A stretch of DNA of 64,000 bases from CAZFLD01 sp964519835 (GCA_964519835.1 CAZFLD010000005.1:35867-99866), one strand, 5' to 3'; shown: positions 8,652-17,060, numbered from the stretch's first letter. The notes: a model not told the origin generated them from the letters alone. Numbers and translations are program-made.

Positions 8652-10178
8652 CTATCGCGCGTACTCCACGATCCGCGTCTCACGAATCATCGTGACCTTG
8701 ATGCGGCCGGGATAGCGAAGCTGCTCTTCGATTCGCCGCGCGATGCTCTTTGCGATGTCTTTGGCCTTTCCGTCTGAGACCTGCTCGTGGTTGACCATGA
8801 TGCGTAACTCTCGTCCGGCCTGGATTGCATAGGCCTTGTCCACGCCCTCGAAGTCTTCCGCGATCTTTTCGAGGCTTTCAAGGCGCTTGATGTAATTGTC
8901 CAGGCTCTCCCGACGTGCACCCGGTCTGGAAGCCGACAGAGCGTCGGCAACCTGCACGAGCACCGACTCCACACAGCTGTGAGGCACATCACCATGGTGG
9001 GCGGCTATCGCGTTGATAACCCGAGCGTCCTCGCCGACTCGCTTGGCAAGCTCAACTCCCAGCTCCACGTGATTGCTGTCGCCGTTGGACTCGATACCCT
9101 TCCCAATATCGTGAAGGAGCCCCCCACGCTTTGCAACCTCACGGTCGCCGCCAACCTCCGCGGCAAGCATTCCCGCTAGGGTCGCCACCTCTTTGCTGTG
9201 GGCCAAGACGTTTTGACCGTAGCTTGTTCGGTAGTGCAGGCGACCGAGCCCGCGGATTCCGTCCGGCTTCATGTGATGGATGCCCAGATCAAAGAGCGTT
9301 TTTTCGCCCTCTTCGAAAATAGTCTGACTCAGATCCTGAGTAACTCGCTGAACAACCTCTTCGATACGCGTCGGGTGGATCCGCCCGTCGGTCACAAGTC
9401 GCTCGAGGGACTTCCGTGCGATCTCTTTGCGCACAGGGTCAAAGCAGGACACCACAACCGCCTCCGGCGTGTCGTCGATAATAACGTCCACCCCGGTAAG
9501 CGTCTCGAGCGTCCGGATATTGCGACCCTCTCGACCAATGATTCGACCCTTCATCTCATCATTCGGCAACGACACCGACGACACCGTTACTTCCGCGTTG
9601 ACATCCGAAGCTACCCGCTGGATTGTCGACACCAAGATTTCACGTGCTTTTTTGTCGGCGGACGCTACGGCTTCCTGCTCGATTTTGTTGAGCAGGCCCT
9701 GCGACTCATGGCGCGCCTGATCCTCAAGAGATGAGATGATCTGCTTTCGAGCTTCTTCTTGTGTCAGCCCGGAAACTCGTTCGAGCTCCGACCGCCACGT
9801 TTCCTCAAGGGAAGCCAACTCGCCTTCCCGTTTAGTAATGTTCCTCTCGCGGTCTACGAAGGCCTGCGTTTGTCTCTCAACCTGCGCGGTCTTCTTTTCT
9901 AGGTTTTCCTCTTTCTGGAGAAGGCGCTTCTCAAAGCGCTGGATCTCTGCCCGACGTTCCCTGAGCTCTTGTTCTTGGTGATTTCGCTCACGAAGGAGTT
10001 CGTCCTTTGTTTCAAGTATGAGCTCTTTTCTAAGAGCTTCCGCATCTTTAGCTGCGTCTCGTTTTAATCGTTCAGCTTTCTGCTCTGACGAAGAGAGCTG
10101 AAACTTGGCATATAGCCAACGTACGGTCCAACCTAGAACCAAGCCGCCAAGAGGAAGGCCGATGTAAAGTACCAACAT
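8652..10178 (-). CDS. rny: Ribonuclease Y
   Basis: 508 residues. The order is an N-terminal membrane anchor (residues 1-22), a long Glu/Arg/Lys-rich coiled coil (about 25-190), a KH RNA-binding domain (GRIIGREGRNIRTLE), and an HD hydrolase domain with LLHDIGKG. RNase Y starts mRNA decay by endonucleolytic cleavage at the membrane. ATG 10178 has GGGAGGACGGCG as ribosome binding site. It heads the rny-ymdB-tlyA operon behind its own promoter. Confidence 0.96.
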   Translation of the reverse strand: MLVLYIGLPLGGLVLGWTVRWLYAKFQLSSSEQKAERLKRDAAKDAEALRKELILETKDELLRERNHQEQELRERRAEIQRFEKRLLQKEENLEKKTAQVERQTQAFVDRERNITKREGELASLEETWRSELERVSGLTQEEARKQIISSLEDQARHESQGLLNKIEQEAVASADKKAREILVSTIQRVASDVNAEVTVSSVSLPNDEMKGRIIGREGRNIRTLETLTGVDVIIDDTPEAVVVSCFDPVRKEIARKSLERLVTDGRIHPTRIEEVVQRVTQDLSQTIFEEGEKTLFDLGIHHMKPDGIRGLGRLHYRTSYGQNVLAHSKEVATLAGMLAAEVGGDREVAKRGGLLHDIGKGIESNGDSNHVELGVELAKRVGEDARVINAIAAHHGDVPHSCVESVLVQVADALSASRPGARRESLDNYIKRLESLEKIAEDFEGVDKAYAIQAGRELRIMVNHEQVSDGKAKDIAKSIARRIEEQLRYPGRIKVTMIRETRIVEYAR

Positions 10179-10210
10179 CGCCGTCCTCCCAACTCAATTT
10201 TGTTCCAGTT

Positions 10211-10239
10211 AGGTTAGCGGAAGAATGGTGGTTTGTCAA
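10211..10239 (-). promoter_or_regulatory. Promoter of rny-ymdB-tlyA
   Basis: On the minus strand: a perfect TTGACA, 17-bp spacer, TAACCT, about 30 bp ahead of the RNase Y start codon. The -10 box is weak. Confidence 0.7.
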
Positions 10240-10267
10240 CTAACAGCGATTTTTGCTTACGAGAGCC

Positions 10268-10993
10268 TCAATAAAAGCGAATGTGGTTGAGATTGATAGT
10301 TATTTCATACTCATTTCGAAGGTTGATTCGGCGAAGTACGTAAAAATCTCCGTCCTCATCCTCCGCCACCAGGTCAAACACCATGGTCCCCCAACGTGTC
10401 ACGTCAAAACGTGCAAAAAAACGCTCACCGGCATCGATTATCTGGGCTTCGGGCAAGAGATGTTCGCCCTCCGCCCAACTCGCGGCATATGACGGTGACG
10501 AGTAAAGGTGATGCAGTGCGTAGCCGGTATGGTTGTTTACGACAAGGTAACCGAGGTCCGGATCGACCGCGCCGTCCGGCTGGGCCTCCTCACGATAGGA
10601 CTCGTTGATCTCAATCGGATTCCACCGTCCGGCATACGCGTTCCGAATCGAGTACTCCCGTCCCAGTTTATCAACGGCATAGATGTCGTAGGCCTCGCCC
10701 TGCCGCACCATGACTTCTACGCCCGTGCCCGGCTGAAGAATCGCACCGTATGACAAAAGCACGTTTGGACCCCATGTATACCGATGCGCCGGCGACACAA
10801 ATAGCTCGGAAAGCCCGGCATCCGTGTCGTTGAGAATCTCCATGCCCACAGAATCGGCGCCTTGCCCGCGGGTGTCGGGCGCAAGGTCGCCGGGTGCCGT
10901 CTCTTGGGCGCCGACGGACTGGGCGCACATGCTAAGGACGACGGCCACGGCAAACATCGCAGATGCTTGCCGCAAATACTTCGAGATAGACAT
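10268..10993 (-). CDS. Secreted hypothetical protein
   Basis: 241 residues beginning MSISKYLRQ at ATG 10993, with a signal peptide cleaved near VGAQE. The mature part is beta-rich and aromatic and holds two similar stretches: LFVSPAHRYTWGPNVLLS near the start and LYSSPSYAASWAEGEHLL in the middle. Each is followed by phrases such as GTGVEVMV and AGERFFARFDV, suggesting a duplicated beta-sandwich module. No enzymatic motif was recognised. It begins only 10 bp from the divergent DUF2007-like gene. A periplasmic or surface location is inferred. Confidence 0.75.
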   Translation of the reverse strand: MSISKYLRQASAMFAVAVVLSMCAQSVGAQETAPGDLAPDTRGQGADSVGMEILNDTDAGLSELFVSPAHRYTWGPNVLLSYGAILQPGTGVEVMVRQGEAYDIYAVDKLGREYSIRNAYAGRWNPIEINESYREEAQPDGAVDPDLGYLVVNNHTGYALHHLYSSPSYAASWAEGEHLLPEAQIIDAGERFFARFDVTRWGTMVFDLVAEDEDGDFYVLRRINLRNEYEITINLNHIRFY

Positions 10994-11003
10994 ATTTCGC
11001 ACA

Positions 11004-11240
11004 ATGGCCAACAGCAAGCGCATTTTAGATCTCAAAAACGACCAGGAAGCTCGGCTCCTATCGGGCCTTCTCGACGACGAGGGCATTCCCCACATTATGG
11101 TATCGTACCACGACTCCGCCTACGACGGCATCTTTCAGCTGCAGCAGGGCTGGGGCCATGTCGAGGCCCCTCCGGAGTACCAAGAGCAGATCACCGACAT
11201 CTACAACGACATGGGAAAGGGCTTTGTCAAAGAACCGTAG
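11004..11240 (+). CDS. DUF2007-like small protein
   Basis: 78 residues. The pattern EARLLSGLLDDEGIP, a later GW, then VEAPPEYQEQITDIYNDM matches the DUF2007 family of small alpha/beta proteins (sometimes called putative signal-transducing proteins); their function is unknown. There is no Shine-Dalgarno before ATG 11004. A loose promoter (TTGCCG, 18 bp, CATATT) lies inside the divergent gene, so the transcript would start at or next to the ATG. Confidence 0.7.
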   Translation: MANSKRILDLKNDQEARLLSGLLDDEGIPHIMVSYHDSAYDGIFQLQQGWGHVEAPPEYQEQITDIYNDMGKGFVKEP

Positions 11241-11299
11241 CGTCTATCCCGTGCGGGTGCCATTGGGGCCGGTTTGGGGCGATTGCCGACCCCGAGTGT

Positions 11300-11437
11300 T
11301 TAGTCCAGGTTAAAGGGGCCGCAGAAGGCGCCCGGCTGCAGCGATCCCGGTTTCCGGCGGACACGTGTGCGCACAGCGGCCAAAACCGCGACGCCCGCCC
11401 CTACCACCGCGACCCGCGCTATGTGGTTTCCCACCAC
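11300..11437 (-). CDS. Possible 45-residue membrane peptide
   Basis: A GTG-started frame directly after kbl encodes one hydrophobic helix (IARVAVVGAGVAVLAAV) followed by a basic RTRVRRK stretch. A weak GAAGAG lies upstream. Support is only the membrane-protein-like composition and position, so it may be spurious. Confidence 0.25.
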   Translation of the reverse strand: MVGNHIARVAVVGAGVAVLAAVRTRVRRKPGSLQPGAFCGPFNLD

Positions 11438-11456
11438 GCTCTTCAAACCACTACCG

Positions 11457-12638
11457 TTAGATCGCGAGCTCCCGCTTAACCTGCACAAAGCGCTCGACTG
11501 CGTAATCGAGGTCCTCTCGAGAATGGGCCGCCGAAACCTGTGTTCTGATACGAGCGGCACCCTTTGGGACAACCGGATACGAGAAGCCGACAACGTAGAC
11601 GCCGAGCTCGAGCAGCCGATCAGCCATTTTATTGGCGAGTGAGGCTTCCCCTAGCATGATGGGTACGATTGGGTGGCTACCGTCTGCGATCGTGAAACCG
11701 GCGTGTTTTAGGGAGCGGCGAAAGTACGTGGTGTTATCCGTAAGTGTGTTGCGCAGATCGTCTCGCGCCTGGATCAGGTGCAGAGCCGCCAGACTCGCCG
11801 CGGCAATCGGCGGTGCGAGGGTGTTTGAAAAGAGATAGGGCCGCGAGCGCTGCCGGAGGAGGTTAACTACCTCTCGGCGGCCGGAGGTGTATCCACCGCT
11901 CGCACCCCCCAGGGCCTTGCCGAGCGTGCCGGTGATGATGTCGATCTTGCCGAGAAGGCCCGCGGCTTCGTGGCTTCCCCTTCCTCCTTCCCCCATAAAA
12001 CCCACGGCGTGGCAGTCGTCGATCATCACAAGGGCATCGTACTTGTCGGCCAACCCGCGCATCTCTCCTAGGTTGGCCATGGTACCGTCCATGGAGAACA
12101 CGCCGTCTGTCGCGATGATACGGAATCGTTGGCTTTGAGCCTCTTTTAGGCGCGCCTCCAACTCCTCCATGTTGTTGTTGGCATACACGTACCGTTTGGC
12201 CTTGCACAGACGAATCCCGTCGATGATACTCGCGTGATTCAGCGAATCGCTGATAACCGCGTCTTCGGAGCCGAGAAGGGTCTCGAAAAGCCCCCCGTTT
12301 GCGTCGAAACATGAGCTGTAGAGGATTGTATCCTCGGTGCCCAGGAAGTCACTCAGCTCCGCTTCCAGCTCTTTGTGGACGGTTTGGGTGCCACAGATAA
12401 ATCGGACGGATGCCATGCCGAAGCCCCACTCATCAAGAGCTTCCCGTGCCGCCGCAACAACCTCGGGATGGTCGGCGAGGCCGAGGTAGTTGTTTGCGCA
12501 GAAATTGAGAACACGATTCCCGTCGGTCTGAATCCAGGCCTCTTGCGGCGTCTCGATAACCCGTTCACGTTTGCACAGGCCCTGCCGCTCAATGTCGGCA
12601 AGCTCCTCCGCAAATCCTTTGAGTGCGCTAGAAACCAT
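11457..12638 (-). CDS. kbl: Glycine C-acetyltransferase (2-amino-3-ketobutyrate CoA ligase)
   Basis: 393 residues of the alpha-oxoamine synthase family. The N-terminal pattern NFCANNYLGLADHPEVV, the substrate region YSSCFDANGG, and the PLP lysine in GTLGKALGG match Kbl better than its relatives BioF or SPT. It cleaves 2-amino-3-oxobutanoate with CoA to glycine and acetyl-CoA. Threonine dehydrogenase, its usual partner, is not adjacent. The start overlaps the end of the DUF456 gene by 11 bp. Confidence 0.9.
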   Translation of the reverse strand: MVSSALKGFAEELADIERQGLCKRERVIETPQEAWIQTDGNRVLNFCANNYLGLADHPEVVAAAREALDEWGFGMASVRFICGTQTVHKELEAELSDFLGTEDTILYSSCFDANGGLFETLLGSEDAVISDSLNHASIIDGIRLCKAKRYVYANNNMEELEARLKEAQSQRFRIIATDGVFSMDGTMANLGEMRGLADKYDALVMIDDCHAVGFMGEGGRGSHEAAGLLGKIDIITGTLGKALGGASGGYTSGRREVVNLLRQRSRPYLFSNTLAPPIAAASLAALHLIQARDDLRNTLTDNTTYFRRSLKHAGFTIADGSHPIVPIMLGEASLANKMADRLLELGVYVVGFSYPVVPKGAARIRTQVSAAHSREDLDYAVERFVQVKRELAI

Positions 12639-13137
12639 CAGCGAACCTCCTCACAACGCCCGACACAAAAAAGAATGCCATCACCCCGGTCAGGCTCAGT
12701 TTGACAAGCATATTCAAGAGAGTTCCGAGTACCACGCCGAACCCCACGCGCATCGATTCTTTTGTTTTCGATCGATCTTTGACCAGCTCGCCGATCACGG
12801 CTCCCAGGAAGGCGCCAACGATAATGCCAAAGGGAGGAAACACCAGCATTCCGATCAACATGCCCAACACCGACCCCACCGTTCCGTGTCGCGATGCGCC
12901 GTACTTTTTTCCCATAAGAGCCGGAATAAGATAGTCGAGCACGGTGGCTACAACGGTTAGAACACCCATCACGATCAGGGTGGTGGTCGGGAAAACCGTC
13001 CATCCAAACCCGAACGATACAACAATTAGCGAGGCATAGCCGAGAACAGGACCCGGCACCACCGGAACTACACAGCCGATAATGCCCGCGAGAAGTATTC
13101 CGGACCCAAGCACGGTAGCAATAATGGCTCCGACCAT
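12628..13137 (-). CDS. DUF456 membrane protein
   Basis: 169 residues with five or six hydrophobic segments. Gly/Pro-rich motifs (GCVVPVVPGP; GRHGTVGSVLG-like; PPFGIIVGAFLGAVIGEL) are typical of DUF456. The family has no established function; the glycine-zipper-like C-terminal half suggests helix packing in the membrane. It overlaps kbl by 11 bp and is probably co-expressed with it. Confidence 0.85.
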   Translation of the reverse strand: MVGAIIATVLGSGILLAGIIGCVVPVVPGPVLGYASLIVVSFGFGWTVFPTTTLIVMGVLTVVATVLDYLIPALMGKKYGASRHGTVGSVLGMLIGMLVFPPFGIIVGAFLGAVIGELVKDRSKTKESMRVGFGVVLGTLLNMLVKLSLTGVMAFFFVSGVVRRFADGF

Positions 13138-13200
13138 TCATTCCCCTCGATCTCATCGGACGGATGCCTCGTTTCCGGAGGCGCCCGGCCATGATAGTAT

Positions 13201-13254
13201 CTTGCGCATCTTGCGCGTTTTCGGCATTCTGCGCGATCCTGGCTGTCTTGGCGG
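13201..13254. repeat. Degenerate 9-bp tandem repeat in a spacer
   Basis: Six consecutive 9-mers related to cttgcgcat fill the middle of the 125-bp gap between the EcfT-like gene and the DUF456 gene. The first two differ at two positions, and the later ones drift. No gene is supported here. The rest of the gap (13138-13262) shows nothing else. Confidence 0.55.
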
Positions 13255-13262
13255 TCCCCGCC

Positions 13263-13886
13263 CTATGCCAGGAATGCGAGATCGACAAAAAAGCCCGCGA
13301 TCAGCAGGCTCCAGTGTACGACGACCAACACCCCGGCGACAACAAATCCCGTAGCCGTAGTGGGCACAGCGGCGTCTTCTCTTGCTTCCGTGGTAGTGCC
13401 GGGCAGATAGACCTCGCTCAGCAGCTGATCGATCCCCGCAATAAGACGCGACGCTTTGAGCCGCTTTTTGCCTTCGAGAATGCGCTCGAAGTAATAGAAT
13501 ACACCGCCGATAAGGCCGCCGAGCCTCCCCGGGATACGAAGATCCGGACGGACGGATGCAAGCGACACAAAAACAAGGCCGACTATCGCAAATCCCTTGA
13601 GGAGCCCGGTCCTCAAGGCGCCGACGGTTATGGACCACGGTCCGACCTGCGCGATGACCCGGCCGATCGGCGTTAGCAGATTAAAGACCGTGATCGTCGT
13701 AACCATGATCACAAAGTAGAGCCACTTGATACGTTTTCCGGCAATAGAAGCCGCGGAGGCGGCGATAAGCGCTTGAGCGACAAGAAACGGCAAGAACTGC
13801 TGAAACAGCAGCGTCGGAATAATCAACGCTCCCGCAACAAACTGGAGGGACGCGGAGAAGTGCTTATGAAAAAAGGTGGTTTTCAT
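13263..13886 (-). CDS. EcfT/CbiQ-like membrane protein
   Basis: About 207 residues. Four or five membrane helices come first. Then a cytosolic stretch with an RPDLRIPGRLGGLIGGVFYY motif resembles the coupling region of energy-coupling-factor T components. A C-terminal membrane helix ends the protein. It overlaps the upstream Gx-type transporter gene by about 23 bp, so the two are translationally coupled. No ECF ATPase gene is in the window. The start could be ATG 13892 or 13886; the family call is tentative. Confidence 0.55.
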   Translation of the reverse strand: MKTTFFHKHFSASLQFVAGALIIPTLLFQQFLPFLVAQALIAASAASIAGKRIKWLYFVIMVTTITVFNLLTPIGRVIAQVGPWSITVGALRTGLLKGFAIVGLVFVSLASVRPDLRIPGRLGGLIGGVFYYFERILEGKKRLKASRLIAGIDQLLSEVYLPGTTTEAREDAAVPTTATGFVVAGVLVVVHWSLLIAGFFVDLAFLA

Positions 13887-14424
13887 AAGCATCCCTTACC
13901 TGAGCCAACCAAACCGACTTCTCTTTGAACCGCTCGGCGAATACGCCGACCACAAGGCCGGCAAACGTCCCGAGACCCAAAAACACCGGCGTGATAACCC
14001 ACGCCGACGGACCAAAAATCACAACGACACTCAAGACGACCTGCACAACATTGCTGGCAACGGCGCCGAACATACTCACGCCGACGAGCGAGATGTGTCG
14101 GCCGAAACCCCGATGCACCGCCCACATGGCAAGCCCCGCCGCAAAGGACCCCGCAGCGGAAAACAAAAAGACGTAGGAGGCAAGTGTCCCGTTGACAAGC
14201 CCCTGTCCGAGCACCTTGAGGAGTATGAGCAACAACAGCGTAGGGAGCTGGAAAAACTCGAGGGCAATAAGTACCGGTAGATTTGCGAGCCCCAGACGGA
14301 AAAACGGGACCGGTTTGGGAAACAGGTACTCGATTGTCGCGAAAAATAGGCAAAGTGCTCCGAGAAACGCCACGAAGTTGGCGTACTCTTTGTTATCCAG
14401 GATTGATTTTCTATTCGCGGGCAT
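13864..14424 (-). CDS. Gx transporter / heptaprenyl diphosphate synthase component I-type protein
   Basis: 186 residues from MPANRKSIL at ATG 14424, with five or six membrane helices. The motif FPKPVPFFRLGLANLPVLIA followed by LKVLGQGLVNGTL is characteristic of this family. It is named after HepT/HepS component I but looks like an ECF-type S component. Coupling to the EcfT-like gene downstream supports a transport role for a small molecule, possibly linked to quinone or isoprenoid supply. Substrate unknown. Confidence 0.75.
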   Translation of the reverse strand: MPANRKSILDNKEYANFVAFLGALCLFFATIEYLFPKPVPFFRLGLANLPVLIALEFFQLPTLLLLILLKVLGQGLVNGTLASYVFLFSAAGSFAAGLAMWAVHRGFGRHISLVGVSMFGAVASNVVQVVLSVVVIFGPSAWVITPVFLGLGTFAGLVVGVFAERFKEKSVWLAQVRDAYENHLFS

Positions 14425-14451
14425 ATTTACGGCCTTATTCCAGAATTTGTG

Positions 14452-14486
14452 GCCCGTTCCAGGGAGTACGCTGTTCAGGAACGGGC
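14452..14486. promoter_or_regulatory. 9-bp inverted repeat between divergent genes
   Basis: GCCCGTTCC and GGAACGGGC are perfect arms separated by 17 bp, in the 82-bp gap between the Gx-type gene (minus) and ldh (plus). It could be an operator bound by a dimer or a leader hairpin; no clear -35/-10 pair was found. Confidence 0.45.
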
Positions 14487-14506
14487 GCCATGTGCATCTT
14501 AAATGT

Positions 14507-15451
14507 ATGGCAAGCACCAACAAGATAGCAATCATAGGCGCCGGAAGTGTTGGGGCGACCATCGCCTACAACCTTTCGATACGGGGAACGGCCAACACAA
14601 TCGTCTTGGTCGACATCGACAAGACAAAGGCCGAAGCCGAACGCATGGACATACAGCAGGGCAACCCCCTCGGAAGAGCCGTCCGGGTCGTTGCTGCCGA
14701 TTACGACGCGTGCCGAGACGCCGATGTGGCCGTTGTTACGGCCGGCGCGAAGCAACGGCCGGGCGAGTCGCGGGTTGACCTGCTGGAAAGAAACACGTCA
14801 ATCGCTCGGACTATGGCCTCGTCCCTGCGGGACTCGGGTTTTTCGGGAGTTTTGTTTGTCGTCACCAACCCCGTGGATGTACTTACCACGATAATCCAGG
14901 AGGAGGTGGGGTTCCCCCCCTCGCGGGTCATCGGTTCGGGCACCGTGCTCGACACCTCGAGGCTCCGCGAGTTTTTGGCGGGCTATTGCGACGTTAGCCC
15001 GATCAACGTGCACGCCTACGTCCTCGGCGAACACGGCGAAACGTCGTTTCCCGCGTGGTCATTAACACGAGTTGGGGGACTGCCCGCCGACGAATTCGCG
15101 CGTGTGCGCGGTAGGGATCCCGATGCCGACGACCTGTTTGCCGTCGCAGCCAAGTCGGTGCGCGACTCCGCGGGCGCGATTATTGCAGCTAAGGGTTCTA
15201 CCTTCTATGCCGTGGCCCAGGCGGTGGCGGTTATGGTGGAGGCGGTCCTACGAAACGAGAACCGAATTCTGCCGGTGTCAGTTGTGGATCGCTACGCGGG
15301 GATCACCGGTGTCAGTTTTAGCTACCCGACCGTTATTGGGGCCGAGGGCGCCGTGCAACGGCTCCCGGTGGTTCTTTCCGCCGACGAGCAACAGGCGCTA
15401 CGCAGCTCCGTCGAGTTTATCGCCAAGAACACGGCGGAAGCGCGGGATTGA
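14507..15451 (+). CDS. ldh: L-lactate dehydrogenase
   Basis: 314 residues from ATG 14507, the normal length. IIGAGSVGATIAYNL is the NAD-binding loop. The substrate-specificity loop AGAKQRPGESR keeps Gln, as in lactate rather than malate dehydrogenases (which have Arg). VTNPVDV and the catalytic GEHGETSFPAWS follow. It reduces pyruvate to L-lactate with NADH, which fits a fermentative organism that also encodes pyk and ptsI here. The initiation region has no obvious Shine-Dalgarno. Confidence 0.93.
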   Translation: MASTNKIAIIGAGSVGATIAYNLSIRGTANTIVLVDIDKTKAEAERMDIQQGNPLGRAVRVVAADYDACRDADVAVVTAGAKQRPGESRVDLLERNTSIARTMASSLRDSGFSGVLFVVTNPVDVLTTIIQEEVGFPPSRVIGSGTVLDTSRLREFLAGYCDVSPINVHAYVLGEHGETSFPAWSLTRVGGLPADEFARVRGRDPDADDLFAVAAKSVRDSAGAIIAAKGSTFYAVAQAVAVMVEAVLRNENRILPVSVVDRYAGITGVSFSYPTVIGAEGAVQRLPVVLSADEQQALRSSVEFIAKNTAEARD

Positions 15452-15597
15452 CCTCGAGCCGCAGGCACCCGGCTGATCGCCGCGGGCACGCCGCAGCGCA
15501 CGTGTGGTACATTCGACTCGCGTGACAGCATCGTTGTTGCGTGTCGGATCGCCGGCCGGCACAGGTCTTGCAGCACCGGCATACGGGAGGCGCACCG

Positions 15598-15999
15598 TTG
15601 CTGATTGTTGAACTTCTTATGGCCCTTGTCTTTGCCCTGCTGTTGACTCTTGTCCTCTCGGCGGGATTCGGCCGCAAGGGGCCGTGGGCGTCCATTGTTA
15701 CGTTTTTTCTTGTTGTCTTTCTCGCAACCTGGACCATGGGAATCTGGTTTCTTCCCTTTGGTCCTGTTCTGTTCGGCATCTCGTGGATGCCGTTTTTGAT
15801 CGGGGGGCTTATTGTCGCCTTGGTGATGGCCGCGGCGGTGCCGCCGCAGGCGCTGCCCGGAGCCACTGCATCGCCTGAACGGCCGGACCGGGAGAAGCCC
15901 GTGGAACGGCAAAAGCGGGTCGACATCTTTTTTGTTATCATAATGGTCGCGCTTGTGGCGGCGCTGGTGGTCGGTTATCTGGTTCGGGAGGCGGCGTAA
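15598..15999 (+). CDS. Small membrane protein of unknown function
   Basis: 133 residues. The likely start is TTG 15598, because GGGAGG lies eight bases upstream and the first codons begin a membrane helix. There are three N-terminal membrane segments (about 1-20, 29-48, 53-80), a charged Pro/Glu/Arg-rich loop, and a final helix (about 105-128). No family was recognised. The 146 bp between ldh and this gene hold no other feature. It converges on coaX with only 13 bp between stops. Confidence 0.65.
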   Translation: MLIVELLMALVFALLLTLVLSAGFGRKGPWASIVTFFLVVFLATWTMGIWFLPFGPVLFGISWMPFLIGGLIVALVMAAAVPPQALPGATASPERPDREKPVERQKRVDIFFVIIMVALVAALVVGYLVREAA

Positions 16000-16012
16000 G
16001 TCAACGCAATGT

Positions 16013-16786
16013 CTACGGTGCCGGGCGGAGTTTGTCGAGTATCACCTTGAGGCCGTCCAGCGTTAACCATTCGTCAACGTCGTGGATGCCCTTGCAGCGC
16101 GGCCCCATGACCGGCGAAAGCCCCCCCGTTGCCACGATAGCGGGGGAGTCACCGAGCTCACTTGTCATTTCCGCCAGGATCTTCTCCACAAGCCCCGTAT
16201 AACCCAGCACCAGACCCGACTGGATGGCATGGACGGTGTCGGTACCGATGGCGGTTTGTGGAAGCTCGAATCGGACATTTGGCAGTTGGGCGGTCTGCTT
16301 TGTCAATGCATCAGCCGCGATCTTCAGGCCCGGCGAGATGGCGGCGCCCAAAAAGGCCCCGGAGGCGTCTACCGCGGAAAACGTAAGGGCGGTGCCGAAG
16401 TCAACAACAATGCAGCTTTTTTTGTACCGATTGAATGCGGCCGAGGCGTTGGCGATCAGGTCGGCGCCCACCTCGCGGGGGTTTCCAACGTCGAATCGAA
16501 TCGGCAGGTCCAACGCCGTGCTCACAAAAAGAGGCTCCATGTCAAAGAGGCCTCGTAGGCACGTGGTAAAGGTATCCGCTAGGGTGGGCACCACACTGGC
16601 CAGCACGACGTTTCTAACCAGTCGGGGTTCCCGCGGTAGCTCCGCGAAAAGGCCCCGTATCGTGAAGCCGTACTCATCCGGCATCCGATCCGGAACTGAC
16701 TGAATGCGCCACTTGCGCACCCAGCCGTCGGCGTCGTAGAGGCCCATTGCGATGTTCGAATTCCCCAGGTTTACAACAAAGTTCAA
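16013..16786 (-). CDS. coaX: Type III pantothenate kinase
   Basis: 257 residues, starting at TTG 16786 with GGGGAG as ribosome binding site. It phosphorylates pantothenate, the first step of CoA synthesis. The ASKHA-fold motifs are GNSN (phosphate loop), GADLIANASAAF, VVDFGTALTF, and GAAISPGL. In the first motif the catalytic Asp (normally D-x-GNT/S, residue 6) is Asn (AAC codon), while the two later Asp residues are kept. Whether the enzyme is active is open. Confidence 0.88.
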   Translation of the reverse strand: MNFVVNLGNSNIAMGLYDADGWVRKWRIQSVPDRMPDEYGFTIRGLFAELPREPRLVRNVVLASVVPTLADTFTTCLRGLFDMEPLFVSTALDLPIRFDVGNPREVGADLIANASAAFNRYKKSCIVVDFGTALTFSAVDASGAFLGAAISPGLKIAADALTKQTAQLPNVRFELPQTAIGTDTVHAIQSGLVLGYTGLVEKILAEMTSELGDSPAIVATGGLSPVMGPRCKGIHDVDEWLTLDGLKVILDKLRPAP

Positions 16787-16904
16787 GAGCCACTCCCCAA
16801 ACGATGATAACAGATATTGACTACGGATGATGCCCCAACCGGAACTTCCTGTACCACGCCGGACTCCGGCCGGAAAGGGCTAACACAAATACAGAAAAAC
16901 GAGT

Positions 16905-16978
16905 TGAGCACGGCGGGATTCGAACCCACGACTTCCACCTCCGGAGGGTGGCGCTCTATCCAGCTGAGCTACGTGCCC
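16905..16978 (-). tRNA. tRNA-Arg (anticodon CCG)
   Basis: 74 nt, folding as a full cloverleaf. The acceptor stem GGGCACG pairs with CGTGCTC (one G-U pair), and the discriminator is A. The D arm is GCTC/GAGC. The anticodon stem CCACC/GGTGG has loop CTCCGGA, giving CCG, which reads CGG. The T arm is GTGGG TTCGAAT CCCGC. CCA is not encoded. The flanks 16787-16904 hold no gene. Confidence 0.96.
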
Positions 16979-17031
16979 CTGACCACCACCACTACCGGCT
17001 TGCTACCGGGCAGGTGGAAAGCGCTGTGAAC

Positions 17032-17060
17032 AGACTATGGCGAACCGGGCGCGTTGTCAA
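17032..17060 (-). promoter_or_regulatory. Promoter of tRNA-Arg
   Basis: On the minus strand: TTGACA, 17-bp spacer, TAGTCT. Predicted transcription starts about 45 nt ahead of the mature tRNA. Confidence 0.7.

Noticed and set aside
13164..13676. Plus-strand frame with a signal-peptide-like start (13164-13270)
   Set aside because: The hydrophobic start comes from the 9-bp tandem repeat and the rest is antisense to the EcfT-like gene; no homology recognised.
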